Below, piece after piece: positions 48,775-56,563 of a stretch of DNA of 64,000 nt. The position numbers and the translations under genes were made by a program. The notes beneath the pieces were generated by a model. It saw only the letters and a list, made by a program, of their open reading frames with translations, did not search any database and had not been told where the DNA came from. Source of the DNA: Pseudomonas sp. LS44 (GTDB lineage: Bacteria > Pseudomonadota > Gammaproteobacteria > Pseudomonadales > Pseudomonadaceae); assembly GCF_024730785.1 (NCBI RefSeq), contig NZ_CP102830.1, forward strand, positions 3,441,001-3,505,000, written 5' to 3'. Numbering within the stretch: the stretch's first letter is position 1; the number at the start of each line of letters is the position of its first letter.

Positions 48775-48797
48775 GTAGCCCGGATGCAATCCGGGAA
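48775..48797. repeat. Dispersed intergenic repeat, GTAGCCCGGATGCAAT type
   Basis: A hairpin-like word GTAGCCCGGATGCAATCC followed by GGGAA, a common short intergenic repeat of proteobacteria, partly self-complementary (CCCGGAT / ATCCGGG). Confidence 0.6.
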
Positions 48798-48865
48798 GCG
48801 GTCAGCGCGGAATCTGGATCTCCAGCATCCCTGGTCAGCCCGATCGAGCGCATGCCGACAACGCT

Positions 48866-48960
48866 GGTGGGTTACGCCGCTGCGCGGCTAACCCACCCTA
48901 CGGTTTCGAGCAGGTGTCGGGGCTTGTGTAGGGCGGGTTAGCCTACAGCGTAACCCGCCG
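48866..48960. repeat. Inverted pair of GTAGGGYGGGTTAGCC repeats
   Basis: The right copy (48928-48958) reads GTAGGGCGGGTTAGCC...GCGTAACCCGCC; the left copy (48866-48900) is the same element reversed, GGTGGGTTACGCC...GGCTAACCCACCCTAC. Each is a hairpin (GGCGGGTTA / TAACCCGCC and GGTGGGTTA / TAACCCACC). The pair sits downstream of the exported-protein operon and may act in its 3'-end formation. Confidence 0.65.
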
Positions 48961-48985
48961 AGGCCGAACGCGGTGTTCGAGCGGC

Positions 48986-51349
48986 TCAGTTGATCGGTGT
49001 GGCGGTGAGGTTGGCGCGGATATCGGCGTTCTGCGCCTTGATGCCGTACATGGCGGTGGTGGCGCCGCCGGTGGGATGGACGCTCTGCAGGCGATCGACG
49101 TTGATTTCCTTGAAGCGAATCTGTCCGTTGACCGCGAAACCCAGCGGGTCCGGCGTCACACTCTGCCCGGCGTTCGGCCCGCTCTTGACCTTGACCTTGG
49201 TCTGCGCGACGTCGAGGTTGAGGTCGAGCTGCAGGCCATAGTCATTCTTGTTCGGATTGGCGACGTCGCCATCGGCGGTATAGAAGTTGTCGACCACCAG
49301 CTGGCTGCCGCTGCCGTTGATGTCCTTGCCGTTGCTGTCTTTCTGGCGATTAGTTTCCCAGATCAGCTGGTTGCGCTTGTCGTTGGTCGACACCGTAGTG
49401 GCCGGGTTACCGCTGGTGTCGCGGACCAATACGCTTTTCAGTTTGACCGACACCCCTTCGTTGCCGCGATCTTCCCAGCGCCCGCCGCTGGCCGAACAGG
49501 CCGCCGCGCTGCTGCCGGCCCCGCCCACGCACAGCGCACCCGCGCCACCTGAGCTGAGCGCCAGGGTCGAACCGCTTTCGTAGCGCTTGAGAACGATGCG
49601 ACCGAGGCTGGTGCCGGTGGCGCGATCACCCCAGCGCACGTTGGAAACATCCAGCTTCGACCAATAGGTGCCCTTGCGCAGCTCGATCCCGCCCTTATCG
49701 CCCGCCACGCCGGTGCCGCTGCTGACATCCAGGCTGCCGCCGCGAAAGTGCATGTCGTAGTTCATCCCGTCCAGCCACAGGCCCTTGCCGGTCTCGTCGA
49801 CGGTGATCGCCGCGCGCGACTCGCTGATAAAGAAGTCGGCGTTGTAGCGCAGGCCGTTGCCGACCGAGCCGCCGGGCTGGATGGTCAACTGGCCGTTGAG
49901 GTTGAAGTCGAAGGCCGGGAAGATCTCCATCAGCACCAGCAGCTCGGTGCCACCCTGCAGCGGTGCGTTGGCGGTGCCGACGCGCAGGCCGTCGAAACTG
50001 TAACTGCCCTTGACGTTGTTCAGGCCCAGGCGCAGGCCGTCGAAGTGACCGGCGTAGCTGCCTTGGTCGGCACCGCCCCAGATGCTCGGGTGGCAGCCGT
50101 TGCCGGCGGCGGCGCAGTTCTTGGTCAGGTCGACGGTGATCAGGCCGCTGCCGTGGGTGCGCAGGCCGCTGAACCACAAGCTGTTGCCATTATCGGTGAG
50201 CGATAGCGAGCTGTTGACCATGTTCCAGCTGAGGTCGGCGCTCACCCCCTTGAGCCCGGATGATGGGTCGCCGCCGGGGCGCAGCTTCAGCCAGTTCTGC
50301 CGCACGCCGTCGTCCTGGAAATTGAGGTCGATGGCCAGGCTGCCGAGTTTCTGGTTGGCCGCGTTGCCGATCACCAGGCCGCCGAGGGTGGCGTTCAGGC
50401 GTAGGTCGGCGAAGGCCACCTTGGCGTAGCTGCCACCGGCATCCTGTTCCAGATCGAGGGTCAGCCCGGAGCTGCTGCTCAGCACCCCGCCGAAGTTCTC
50501 CGCGCGCAGCACGCCCTCGTCGGTGTACTCGAACAGGCTGTTGGCGATGGTGACGTTGGGCAGGATGCGCAGGCCGCTGCCGCTGGCCCCACCGCCACCG
50601 CCACCGATGCTGAGGCTGCCGCCGAGGTTGAGGTCGAGCTTGATCTGGCCGAGGCTGCGCAGGTAGTTAGGGTCGCGGGTGTCCGGGGTGCTCGGCGTCA
50701 CGCTCAGGCCAGCCGGCTCGCTGTGCGCCAGATCCAGACTGATGCCGCCGAGCTGGCCGACCAGCCGGGTGGTGCCGAGGTTCAGCTGGACGCGCTGGCC
50801 GCTGCCGCCGTTGACGATGTCGACGTAGGCGTTGTTCAGGTACAGGTCGAAGGACGGGCCGTTGACGATCAGGTCGAGGCCGTTGTCGCGGTAGTAGAAG
50901 GTCACGTCGCGCAGCGACAGGCGGCTGTCGTCGACCGCGAAGCCCGTCACCCCACTGGCCCCACCGCCCTTCAGCTTGAGGCTGGCACCCAGGGTGTAGA
51001 AGGCCTTAAAGGCGCCGAAACTCTTGCTGCTGCCGGCCATTTCGACGTTGTTGATGTTGAGCACCTGCGGCGCGGCGGCGTGCTCGATGCGCAGCTGGCC
51101 GTTGCTCACGTCGAGGCTGGTGGTGGTTTTGCTGCCGGCGCTCTGCGGACGGTCGCTGACCTCCTTGAGGGCGATGCTCTGGCCGTCGTCGCTGTAGCTG
51201 AGGCTGCTCGCCGACCAGCCGCTGCCGGTGGTTTCCATGCTGATGCCGTCGCGCCCGGAGACCCCGGACAGGCTTTCGTCGTCGAGTGCCTGCATGGCCT
51301 GGCTCAGCGGGCTGAACAGCAGCGGCAGCAGCAGCAGGGTCTTACGCAT
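48986..51349 (-). CDS. Large exported beta-rich protein, operon gene 4
   Basis: This 787-residue protein has a Sec signal (MRKTLLLLPLLFSPLSQA) followed by LDDESLSGVSGRDGIS, the motif shared by all four proteins of this operon. The rest is strongly beta-strand-like: alternating hydrophobic and Gly/Ser/Asn-rich sequence with repeats of the style LSLTDNGNSLWFSGL, GISLDL, and a Gly run near residue 250. It has no C-terminal aromatic beta-barrel signal (ends LTATPIN), no catalytic motif and a paired-Cys CVGGAGSSAAAC. SD GGGAG lies 6 bases before ATG. Likely an outer-membrane or extracellular structural protein. I do not recognise a named family. Confidence 0.75.
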   Translation of the reverse strand: MRKTLLLLPLLFSPLSQAMQALDDESLSGVSGRDGISMETTGSGWSASSLSYSDDGQSIALKEVSDRPQSAGSKTTTSLDVSNGQLRIEHAAAPQVLNINNVEMAGSSKSFGAFKAFYTLGASLKLKGGGASGVTGFAVDDSRLSLRDVTFYYRDNGLDLIVNGPSFDLYLNNAYVDIVNGGSGQRVQLNLGTTRLVGQLGGISLDLAHSEPAGLSVTPSTPDTRDPNYLRSLGQIKLDLNLGGSLSIGGGGGGASGSGLRILPNVTIANSLFEYTDEGVLRAENFGGVLSSSSGLTLDLEQDAGGSYAKVAFADLRLNATLGGLVIGNAANQKLGSLAIDLNFQDDGVRQNWLKLRPGGDPSSGLKGVSADLSWNMVNSSLSLTDNGNSLWFSGLRTHGSGLITVDLTKNCAAAGNGCHPSIWGGADQGSYAGHFDGLRLGLNNVKGSYSFDGLRVGTANAPLQGGTELLVLMEIFPAFDFNLNGQLTIQPGGSVGNGLRYNADFFISESRAAITVDETGKGLWLDGMNYDMHFRGGSLDVSSGTGVAGDKGGIELRKGTYWSKLDVSNVRWGDRATGTSLGRIVLKRYESGSTLALSSGGAGALCVGGAGSSAAACSASGGRWEDRGNEGVSVKLKSVLVRDTSGNPATTVSTNDKRNQLIWETNRQKDSNGKDINGSGSQLVVDNFYTADGDVANPNKNDYGLQLDLNLDVAQTKVKVKSGPNAGQSVTPDPLGFAVNGQIRFKEINVDRLQSVHPTGGATTAMYGIKAQNADIRANLTATPIN

Positions 51350-51360
51350 GGACGACTCCC

Positions 51361-51969
51361 TCAGTTCTTCGGAAACACCAGCACATTGCCTTGCATGCGA
51401 ATGCTGCCGTCGATCTGCGCCGAGAAGATGTTGGTCTGCTGGTAGCTCGGATCGCCGCCGCTGGCCGCGCTGATCGCCTTGTTGCGCCAGCCGCCCTGGT
51501 TGGCCACGCCGAAGGCGAAACTGCCCTGCTTCCAGCGCAGCTCGTTGGGCAGGCCGAACTCCAGTACCTCTTGATTGAAGCCGACCCCGTCGCCATTGAA
51601 GCCGCTGTTGATGGTGCGCGTGCGCAGGGTCAGACCTTCGAAGCTGAAGATACCCTTGAGGTTGTCCAGCACGTACCAGCCGCCGGCGGCCTCGGAGCGG
51701 ATCGCCAGGCGCATGCCGCAGGCCTCGACCGCCGCCGAGGTACCGCCGCTGGCGCAACTGCGCTGGCTGGCGGTCCACTGCGCCGGGTTATTGCTCGCCG
51801 GTGTGCTCCACAGCGCGCCGCCGTCCTTGTTGATGCTGAACTCACCGGACAGATACACCCCGCCCTGGCCACTCATCTGGCTGAGCGATTCGTCGGCCAG
51901 CGGCTGCAGTTCGGCGTGCGCCAGCAGCGGCACCAGCAACAGGCCCAGCACGGCTCTAGCGCAGGTCAT
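51361..51969 (-). CDS. Exported beta-rich protein, operon gene 3
   Basis: This 202-residue protein has a signal peptide (MTCARAVLGLLLVPLLAHA) and then LADESLSQMSGQGGVYLSG, the shared motif. The remaining sequence is Gly/Asn-rich and beta-prone, with an even Cys pair (SCASGG and ACGMRL) that could form a disulfide. The start overlaps the stop of gene 2 by 14 bases, so translation is coupled; gene 4 starts 11 bases after its stop. Function unknown. Confidence 0.75.
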   Translation of the reverse strand: MTCARAVLGLLLVPLLAHAELQPLADESLSQMSGQGGVYLSGEFSINKDGGALWSTPASNNPAQWTASQRSCASGGTSAAVEACGMRLAIRSEAAGGWYVLDNLKGIFSFEGLTLRTRTINSGFNGDGVGFNQEVLEFGLPNELRWKQGSFAFGVANQGGWRNKAISAASGGDPSYQQTNIFSAQIDGSIRMQGNVLVFPKN

Positions 51970-53134
51970 GGCTGGTCGCCCTCATGTAGTTGATGGTCAG
52001 CCCGGAAATCTCGTTGCGACCGAGGTTGTAGCCGCCGCCGGTGTACCCGCCGTTGCCGGCACCGGCGGCAGCCGCCGGCATGTTTGCGAAACCGTTCGCC
52101 GGTGGACGGCCGAGGCCGACGTTGAGGTTGTCGAACACCAGGCTGGTGCGCGGCGCATTGGCGTAGTAGTCGGCCGCCTGGGCGTTGCGCTGAGTCTGGT
52201 TGAGTGCAGTATCCACCGGACTGAGCAGCTCAAGGACGAACTGGCCGTCGCTGGTCACGTCGAACAGCAGCGGCTGCAGCTTGCCGAAGCCGAGGGCGAT
52301 GTTGGCGAAGCTGTTGCTGGTGTAGACGGTGCCCGCCAGTGCCGCGGCAGGGCTGCAGTCCGTTTGCCCGGTACCCATGCTGCAAATGCTGATGTCGAGG
52401 GTCTTGGCGAACAGGTTGAGGCGCATTTCGCCGACCAGTTGCGCGCGGGCCTTGTCGCCCCACAGGCGCAGGTAGGAGCCGTCCATCGCCAATTGGCCGA
52501 TGTCGATATTGAGCACGTCGGTGCGGGCACTCTTGGCCACCTCGAAGTCCAGCCGCAGGCCAAGGTCGGCCTTCTCGCTGGCCCGGCTGGAGCAATTGCT
52601 ACCGGCGCGGGTGTAGCCGGCGATGCACTCGCCGCCACCGGTCTGCAGCCGTTCGGGGAACGTCAGGCCGAGCACGGCGACGTTGTCCGGGGTGGTCTGC
52701 ACCCACTGACTGGTGCCGCTCGGCCCCCAGTACTGCACGGTCTTGGGCTCGCCGCCCTCGGTGACCGGCTTGCTCTGCAGGGTGTAGGTCTCGCTGAAAG
52801 TGCGCATCGCCTCGCCCTTGTCCAGGCTGAGGGTGAACGGATAGTTGAGCCGGCCGACGCTGACCGGTGTCAGGGTCGCGCCCTTGTTGCTGCCGGCGGC
52901 GCCGAGGTAGAACTCGGAGACCTTGATCGGCATGTTCTCAGTGGTGGTGCCGTTGCTGCGGGTGATGTCGTTGACAGTGATCTTGGCGCCGCTGGCGTCC
53001 ATCAGCACCTGGTCGAGGACGAAGCCGAAGCCGGCACCCTGCACTTCGGCCATCTGTCCGTCGTCCAGCTCGCGCAGTTCGGCCTGGGCGGCGAAGCTCA
53101 GCAGGGCGAGGGCGAGGCAACTCAGGCGGCGCAT
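51956..53134 (-). CDS. Exported beta-rich protein, operon gene 2
   Basis: This 392-residue protein has a Sec signal (MRRLSCLALALLSFAAQA) and then ELDDGQMAEVQGAGFGF, the shared motif in a diverged form. It contains repeated beta-style stretches and Cys clusters (CIAGYTRAGSNC, CSMGTGQTDC). The C-terminus (GGGYNLGRNEISGLTINYMR) resembles a beta-rich terminal domain. The stop overlaps gene 3. A GTG three codons upstream overlaps the stop of gene 1; the ATG at 53134 is used here. Confidence 0.73.
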   Translation of the reverse strand: MRRLSCLALALLSFAAQAELRELDDGQMAEVQGAGFGFVLDQVLMDASGAKITVNDITRSNGTTTENMPIKVSEFYLGAAGSNKGATLTPVSVGRLNYPFTLSLDKGEAMRTFSETYTLQSKPVTEGGEPKTVQYWGPSGTSQWVQTTPDNVAVLGLTFPERLQTGGGECIAGYTRAGSNCSSRASEKADLGLRLDFEVAKSARTDVLNIDIGQLAMDGSYLRLWGDKARAQLVGEMRLNLFAKTLDISICSMGTGQTDCSPAAALAGTVYTSNSFANIALGFGKLQPLLFDVTSDGQFVLELLSPVDTALNQTQRNAQAADYYANAPRTSLVFDNLNVGLGRPPANGFANMPAAAAGAGNGGYTGGGYNLGRNEISGLTINYMRATSHDLR

Positions 53135-53136
53135 GT

Positions 53137-54216
53137 TCAGCACCCGTGGGTCGCAGCACCGAGGCAGGTGTCCTGGCGAGCAGCCCCCTGCAGCGCCTGC
53201 ACAAAATCAAGCGTTACCGCACCTGAGCCATCGGCGTTCCGCGGCATGTTCATGAACGCACCAGCCAGCGCGGTAATGAAGTTGTTGGCGTTCTGCGGGT
53301 CGCGCCAGTTGAGGTTCTCGGTCTGCATGGCGATGAATACGCCCTTGGCGGTGTCGGTGAACTGCTGGGTGGTGGTGTCGAACTTGCCGACCGGCAGGGT
53401 CTTGTAGTCGCTCAGTTTGAAGCAGGAAGTCAGACCGACGATCGAGCAGTCCTGGGAGGTAATCAAAGGCAGCAGGGCAGACACCAGCACCGAACCCAAG
53501 CCGTTGTTCTCCGGAATGGTCAGGACGGTACCGTCCTTGAGGCCAGCGTACAGGGCGCGCAGGGCATCGGGGTTACCTGCGTTGCAGTTGCTCATGGCCG
53601 GGCCACAGACCAGTTCGGCCTGGGCCTTGAACGTCGCATCGCTGGACAACAGGTTGAGCGCGCCTGCCAGGGTGCAGTTGATGCGCAGATCGATCGTACC
53701 GCAGCCGTTCTGCGCCTTGATCTGCTGGGCCAGGTATTGGCCGGTACCATAGATATCGATCGCCAGGTTGCCGGTGAAGCTGTTGATGTCGCCGGACAGG
53801 AAGCCCTGCGCCTCGCCGAAGCCGATGCGCACGCCGACCACCTTGCTGTCCTTGTAGGCCAGTTCCAGGTAGGGGTTGCGGATCAGGAACGGGTTGATGC
53901 TGTCGTCGGCGTTGACCGTGCCGAGGGCGAAGTTGTTGATCGAGAGGTCCGCCGGGACCGTCTCGCCGGTGCGCGCGTAGTTGCCCAGCTCGAGCTTGTT
54001 GATATTGAGCTGGGTATTCACATCCATGCCGAAATTGATGCGCGAGTAATTGATGCCGTTGGCGCTCTCGGTGCTCAGGTTGATGAAGGCCTGGCCGGTG
54101 ATGTTCGACAACTCGTGGTCTTCCAGCGCCTGCAGCTGCGCTTGGGCGCTGACAGCCAACAGGCTGGCGGCAAGCAGGACGATAAGGCGGCCTAAAGGAC
54201 GAAAGGACAGCGGCAT
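53137..54216 (-). CDS. Exported beta-rich protein, operon gene 1
   Basis: This 359-residue protein has a signal peptide ending LLAVSAQAQ, then LEDHELSNITGQAFINLSTE, the shared motif. The next 100 residues are beta-prone (GINYSRINFGMDVNTQLNIN), followed by a Cys-containing region (CGTIDLRINC, CGPAMSNC, CSIVGLTSC) that could make several disulfides. It is the first gene of the four-gene operon. Its start lies near a region with no other gene (269 bases to mksF). Function unknown. Confidence 0.75.
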   Translation of the reverse strand: MPLSFRPLGRLIVLLAASLLAVSAQAQLQALEDHELSNITGQAFINLSTESANGINYSRINFGMDVNTQLNINKLELGNYARTGETVPADLSINNFALGTVNADDSINPFLIRNPYLELAYKDSKVVGVRIGFGEAQGFLSGDINSFTGNLAIDIYGTGQYLAQQIKAQNGCGTIDLRINCTLAGALNLLSSDATFKAQAELVCGPAMSNCNAGNPDALRALYAGLKDGTVLTIPENNGLGSVLVSALLPLITSQDCSIVGLTSCFKLSDYKTLPVGKFDTTTQQFTDTAKGVFIAMQTENLNWRDPQNANNFITALAGAFMNMPRNADGSGAVTLDFVQALQGAARQDTCLGAATHGC

Positions 54217-54441
54217 ACGAACACCTGCTTATTCTTGTTCTGCTCGAGCAGCGACGACTCGAATCCGTGTAAGCACTATAAGCAGCGCCGCCAAGCGCCG
54301 GGCCGACCCATAGTCGAGAATCGTGCACTGAGTCGGCCAAACGGGCGCAGCGGCTGTTACCCATTGCCACAACCGCGTAACACCGCACGGACGTACAAAC
54401 CTCCGATCGCTCGAGGGTGAAGCCAGCCCCGATGGATGCAG

Positions 54442-54447
54442 TACAAT
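54442..54447 (+). promoter_or_regulatory. Possible -10 box for the mksFEB operon
   Basis: TACAAT followed by CCGG at 54442-54450 fits a sigma70 -10 box about 40 bases ahead of the mksF start. No good -35 box is seen at 17 bases, so this is only a weak proposal. Confidence 0.35.
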
Positions 54448-54485
54448 CCGGCCTTTCCTTTCTCAGGCAGACCAGCGGCCCCTCG

Positions 54486-55721
54486 ATGATCGACCCCAAG
54501 CGCGTACTGCGCGCCCTCGCCGAACACTGGACGTTGCTCGAGCCGCTGTGCGAACGCTTTGATCAGGGCACCCTGAGCCTGATCGAACTGCGCGGCCAGC
54601 TCGCGGCGCAATTGCCGGACAGCAACCCCGTCGATATCACCACCCTGCTCGATCAGTGGATTCGCCTGGACATCCTCGTCCCGGTGGCCAAGAGCCCGAA
54701 CCGCTTCGAGCTGAACGCGCAGATCCACGATTTCCTCGCCTACCTGCGCCGTGAGCATCGCCTGGGTCTGTGCCTGGAGATCGAGGCCTACCTGCGCCAC
54801 CTGGAGCGCCTGGCCGGCTATATCCAGGATGCCTTCGAGGTCCGCGACGCCGGCGACCTGGCACGCCAGCTGCGTCTGCTGGATATGCGCGTGCGCGATG
54901 TACTGAAGAAGCTGGCCAACGACGAACAGGCGCTGGTCGCCGTCGCCGAGCGGGCCAAGACCAGCGACCGGCAGATCCCGCTGCGTCAGCGCTACGCCGA
55001 AGTGCTGGCGACCTGGGACGAATACGTCGAGCCGATGATCCAGCTAGTCGCCGCCGACGGCGCCTTCGAGCAGGGCGTACGCCGCGTCGAGCAGGTACTG
55101 CTGAAACTGCTCGGCGACCAGCAGCGCCTCGGCCAGTTGGTCGACGACGACCTGCTGCTGCGCACCCACGCGCGCATCCTCGAGATGCAGACCACCGCCC
55201 AGCTGACCCTGCGCCGCGCTCGCGAACTGCTGCTGCCGCTGCGCGAAGAAGCGCGCCGGCACAACGCCGTGACCCGCGGAGCGGCACTGGCGCTGGCGGC
55301 GATCCGCCGCAAGGGCCTGGACGCCGTGCCGCAAGCATCGCTACCCCTCTTCTCGCGGCCGCAAAGCACCTTCCTCGGCAATGCCTCGCAAGTCGAAGCC
55401 TACGTCTACGCCCTGGCCCGCTTCGAGCCGAAGCCGGCGCAATTCCCCAAGGCCAGCGGCACACGCAAGGGCGACGCACCACGCGCGCCGCAGACCGCCC
55501 GGGAAATGCTCGACCGCTGCGAACAGGCGCTGCCGCTACCCGACCTGATGGTCTGGCTACTCGAGCAGGAACCGGAGGGCGCCACCGACGAACTGCTCTA
55601 CTGGTTCTCGCGCCTGTCGCGGGATGCGCGCTTCCAGCGCGAGCGCCTGGAGCGCCGCGACTACCTGACCCGCGAGCATCAGGTCAGCCTGAGCTCCTAT
55701 GCGCTGATGGGCAGGCCATGA
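54486..55721 (+). CDS. mksF: Condensin subunit MksF (kleisin-like)
   Basis: MksF is the kleisin of the MksBEF condensin, bridging the SMC heads and binding MksE. It has 411 residues, mainly helical, with a winged-helix start (MIDPKRVLRALAEHWTLLEP) and leucine-rich heptad regions. Identification rests on position directly before MksE and MksB and on similarity to the pseudomonad subunit order (PA4684-PA4686 as I recall). The ATG at 54486 was chosen because the upstream stretch overlaps a promoter-like TACAAT. Confidence 0.85.
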   Translation: MIDPKRVLRALAEHWTLLEPLCERFDQGTLSLIELRGQLAAQLPDSNPVDITTLLDQWIRLDILVPVAKSPNRFELNAQIHDFLAYLRREHRLGLCLEIEAYLRHLERLAGYIQDAFEVRDAGDLARQLRLLDMRVRDVLKKLANDEQALVAVAERAKTSDRQIPLRQRYAEVLATWDEYVEPMIQLVAADGAFEQGVRRVEQVLLKLLGDQQRLGQLVDDDLLLRTHARILEMQTTAQLTLRRARELLLPLREEARRHNAVTRGAALALAAIRRKGLDAVPQASLPLFSRPQSTFLGNASQVEAYVYALARFEPKPAQFPKASGTRKGDAPRAPQTAREMLDRCEQALPLPDLMVWLLEQEPEGATDELLYWFSRLSRDARFQRERLERRDYLTREHQVSLSSYALMGRP

Positions 55722-55744
55722 GCCTTCCCCGCCACACCGGACTG

Positions 55745-55840
55745 CTCCCTCTCCCGCCTGCGGGAGAGGGCTGGGGAGAGGGCCATGTGTCGCCTGTCTC
55801 CCTCTCCCCCGGCCCCTCTCCCATAAATGGGCGAGGGGAG
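55745..55840. repeat. Bipartite intergenic palindromic repeat, copy 2
   Basis: Two hairpin modules built from CTCCCTCTCCC / GGGAGAGGG and then CTCTCCCATAAATGGGCGAG, in the same order as in the copy at 26575-26683. It separates mksF from mksE inside the operon. Confidence 0.75.
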
Positions 55841-55867
55841 ATCAAGGTTTAACTTCCGAGCACGCCG

Positions 55868-56563
55868 ATGAACATCGACCTCAAAGAACTCTCCCAGCTG
55901 GCGCCGATCTTCCGCGAGCTATTCAAGGGCTACCACGTCAGCCAGCGTGATGCCGAGCTGTACGCCCAGCTGACCAATCAGCAGGACCAGTACCGCGCGC
56001 TGTTCCGCGCGCTCGGTTTCGAGCTGGTCTGCGACCGCCGCGGCTTCTACTACTTCGTTCCCGAGCAGATGGGCGCGCAGGTCAACAAGACCGCCCAACG
56101 CCTGGCGCTGTTCACCTTCATTCTCGTCGAGCACCTCGCCGACCAGGGCCGCGACCCGCTGGCCGTGCTGGATGGCGGCAGCCTCGGCCGCGACGAACTA
56201 CCGCCGCTGCTGGAGAAGTACCGCGACCTGCTCCTGCAGGCCGAAGTCACCACCCAGGAAGAACTGGAAGAGAAGGTCATGCGCCGTATGACCCAGCTCG
56301 GTTTCGCCGGCGAAGACAATGGCGTGTACCGCTTCCTGCCGCCGATGCATCGCTTCCTCGATGTGTGCCTGAGCGTGCAGCAGGACCGCGATCTGGCCGC
56401 CACCTTGCACAGCGACCTGCCGCTGCCGACTCCGGTGCTGCTGGACGACGCCGACGAGGATGAAATCGTGATCATCGACGCGCCCACCGATACCGAATCC
56501 GAAGACGACGCCCTGGCCCGCGCCATCGCCGAAGAACAAGCACTGCTGGAGGCTGAAGCATGA
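55868..56563 (+). CDS. mksE: Condensin subunit MksE
   Basis: MksE is a small winged-helix accessory subunit of the MksBEF condensin. It has 231 residues and begins MNIDLKELSQLAPIFRELFK. The helical body carries YRALFRALGFELVCDRRGFY and ends in a very acidic tail (DDADEDEIVIIDAPTDTESE). The stop overlaps the mksB start in an ATGA (56560-56563). The repeat element lies directly before it. Confidence 0.87.
   Translation: MNIDLKELSQLAPIFRELFKGYHVSQRDAELYAQLTNQQDQYRALFRALGFELVCDRRGFYYFVPEQMGAQVNKTAQRLALFTFILVEHLADQGRDPLAVLDGGSLGRDELPPLLEKYRDLLLQAEVTTQEELEEKVMRRMTQLGFAGEDNGVYRFLPPMHRFLDVCLSVQQDRDLAATLHSDLPLPTPVLLDDADEDEIVIIDAPTDTESEDDALARAIAEEQALLEAEA

Larger units (their letters stand above)
48537..48985. 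other. 449-base spacer with dispersed intergenic repeats
   Basis: No gene is visible. It holds the repeat words listed separately (48775-48797 and 48866-48960). The short frames in it look non-coding. Confidence 0.5.

Noticed and set aside
51575..53407. 610-codon plus-strand ORF opposite the exported-protein operon
   Set aside because: Antisense of the real genes, which have signal peptides, SD sequences and overlapping starts and stops on the minus strand.
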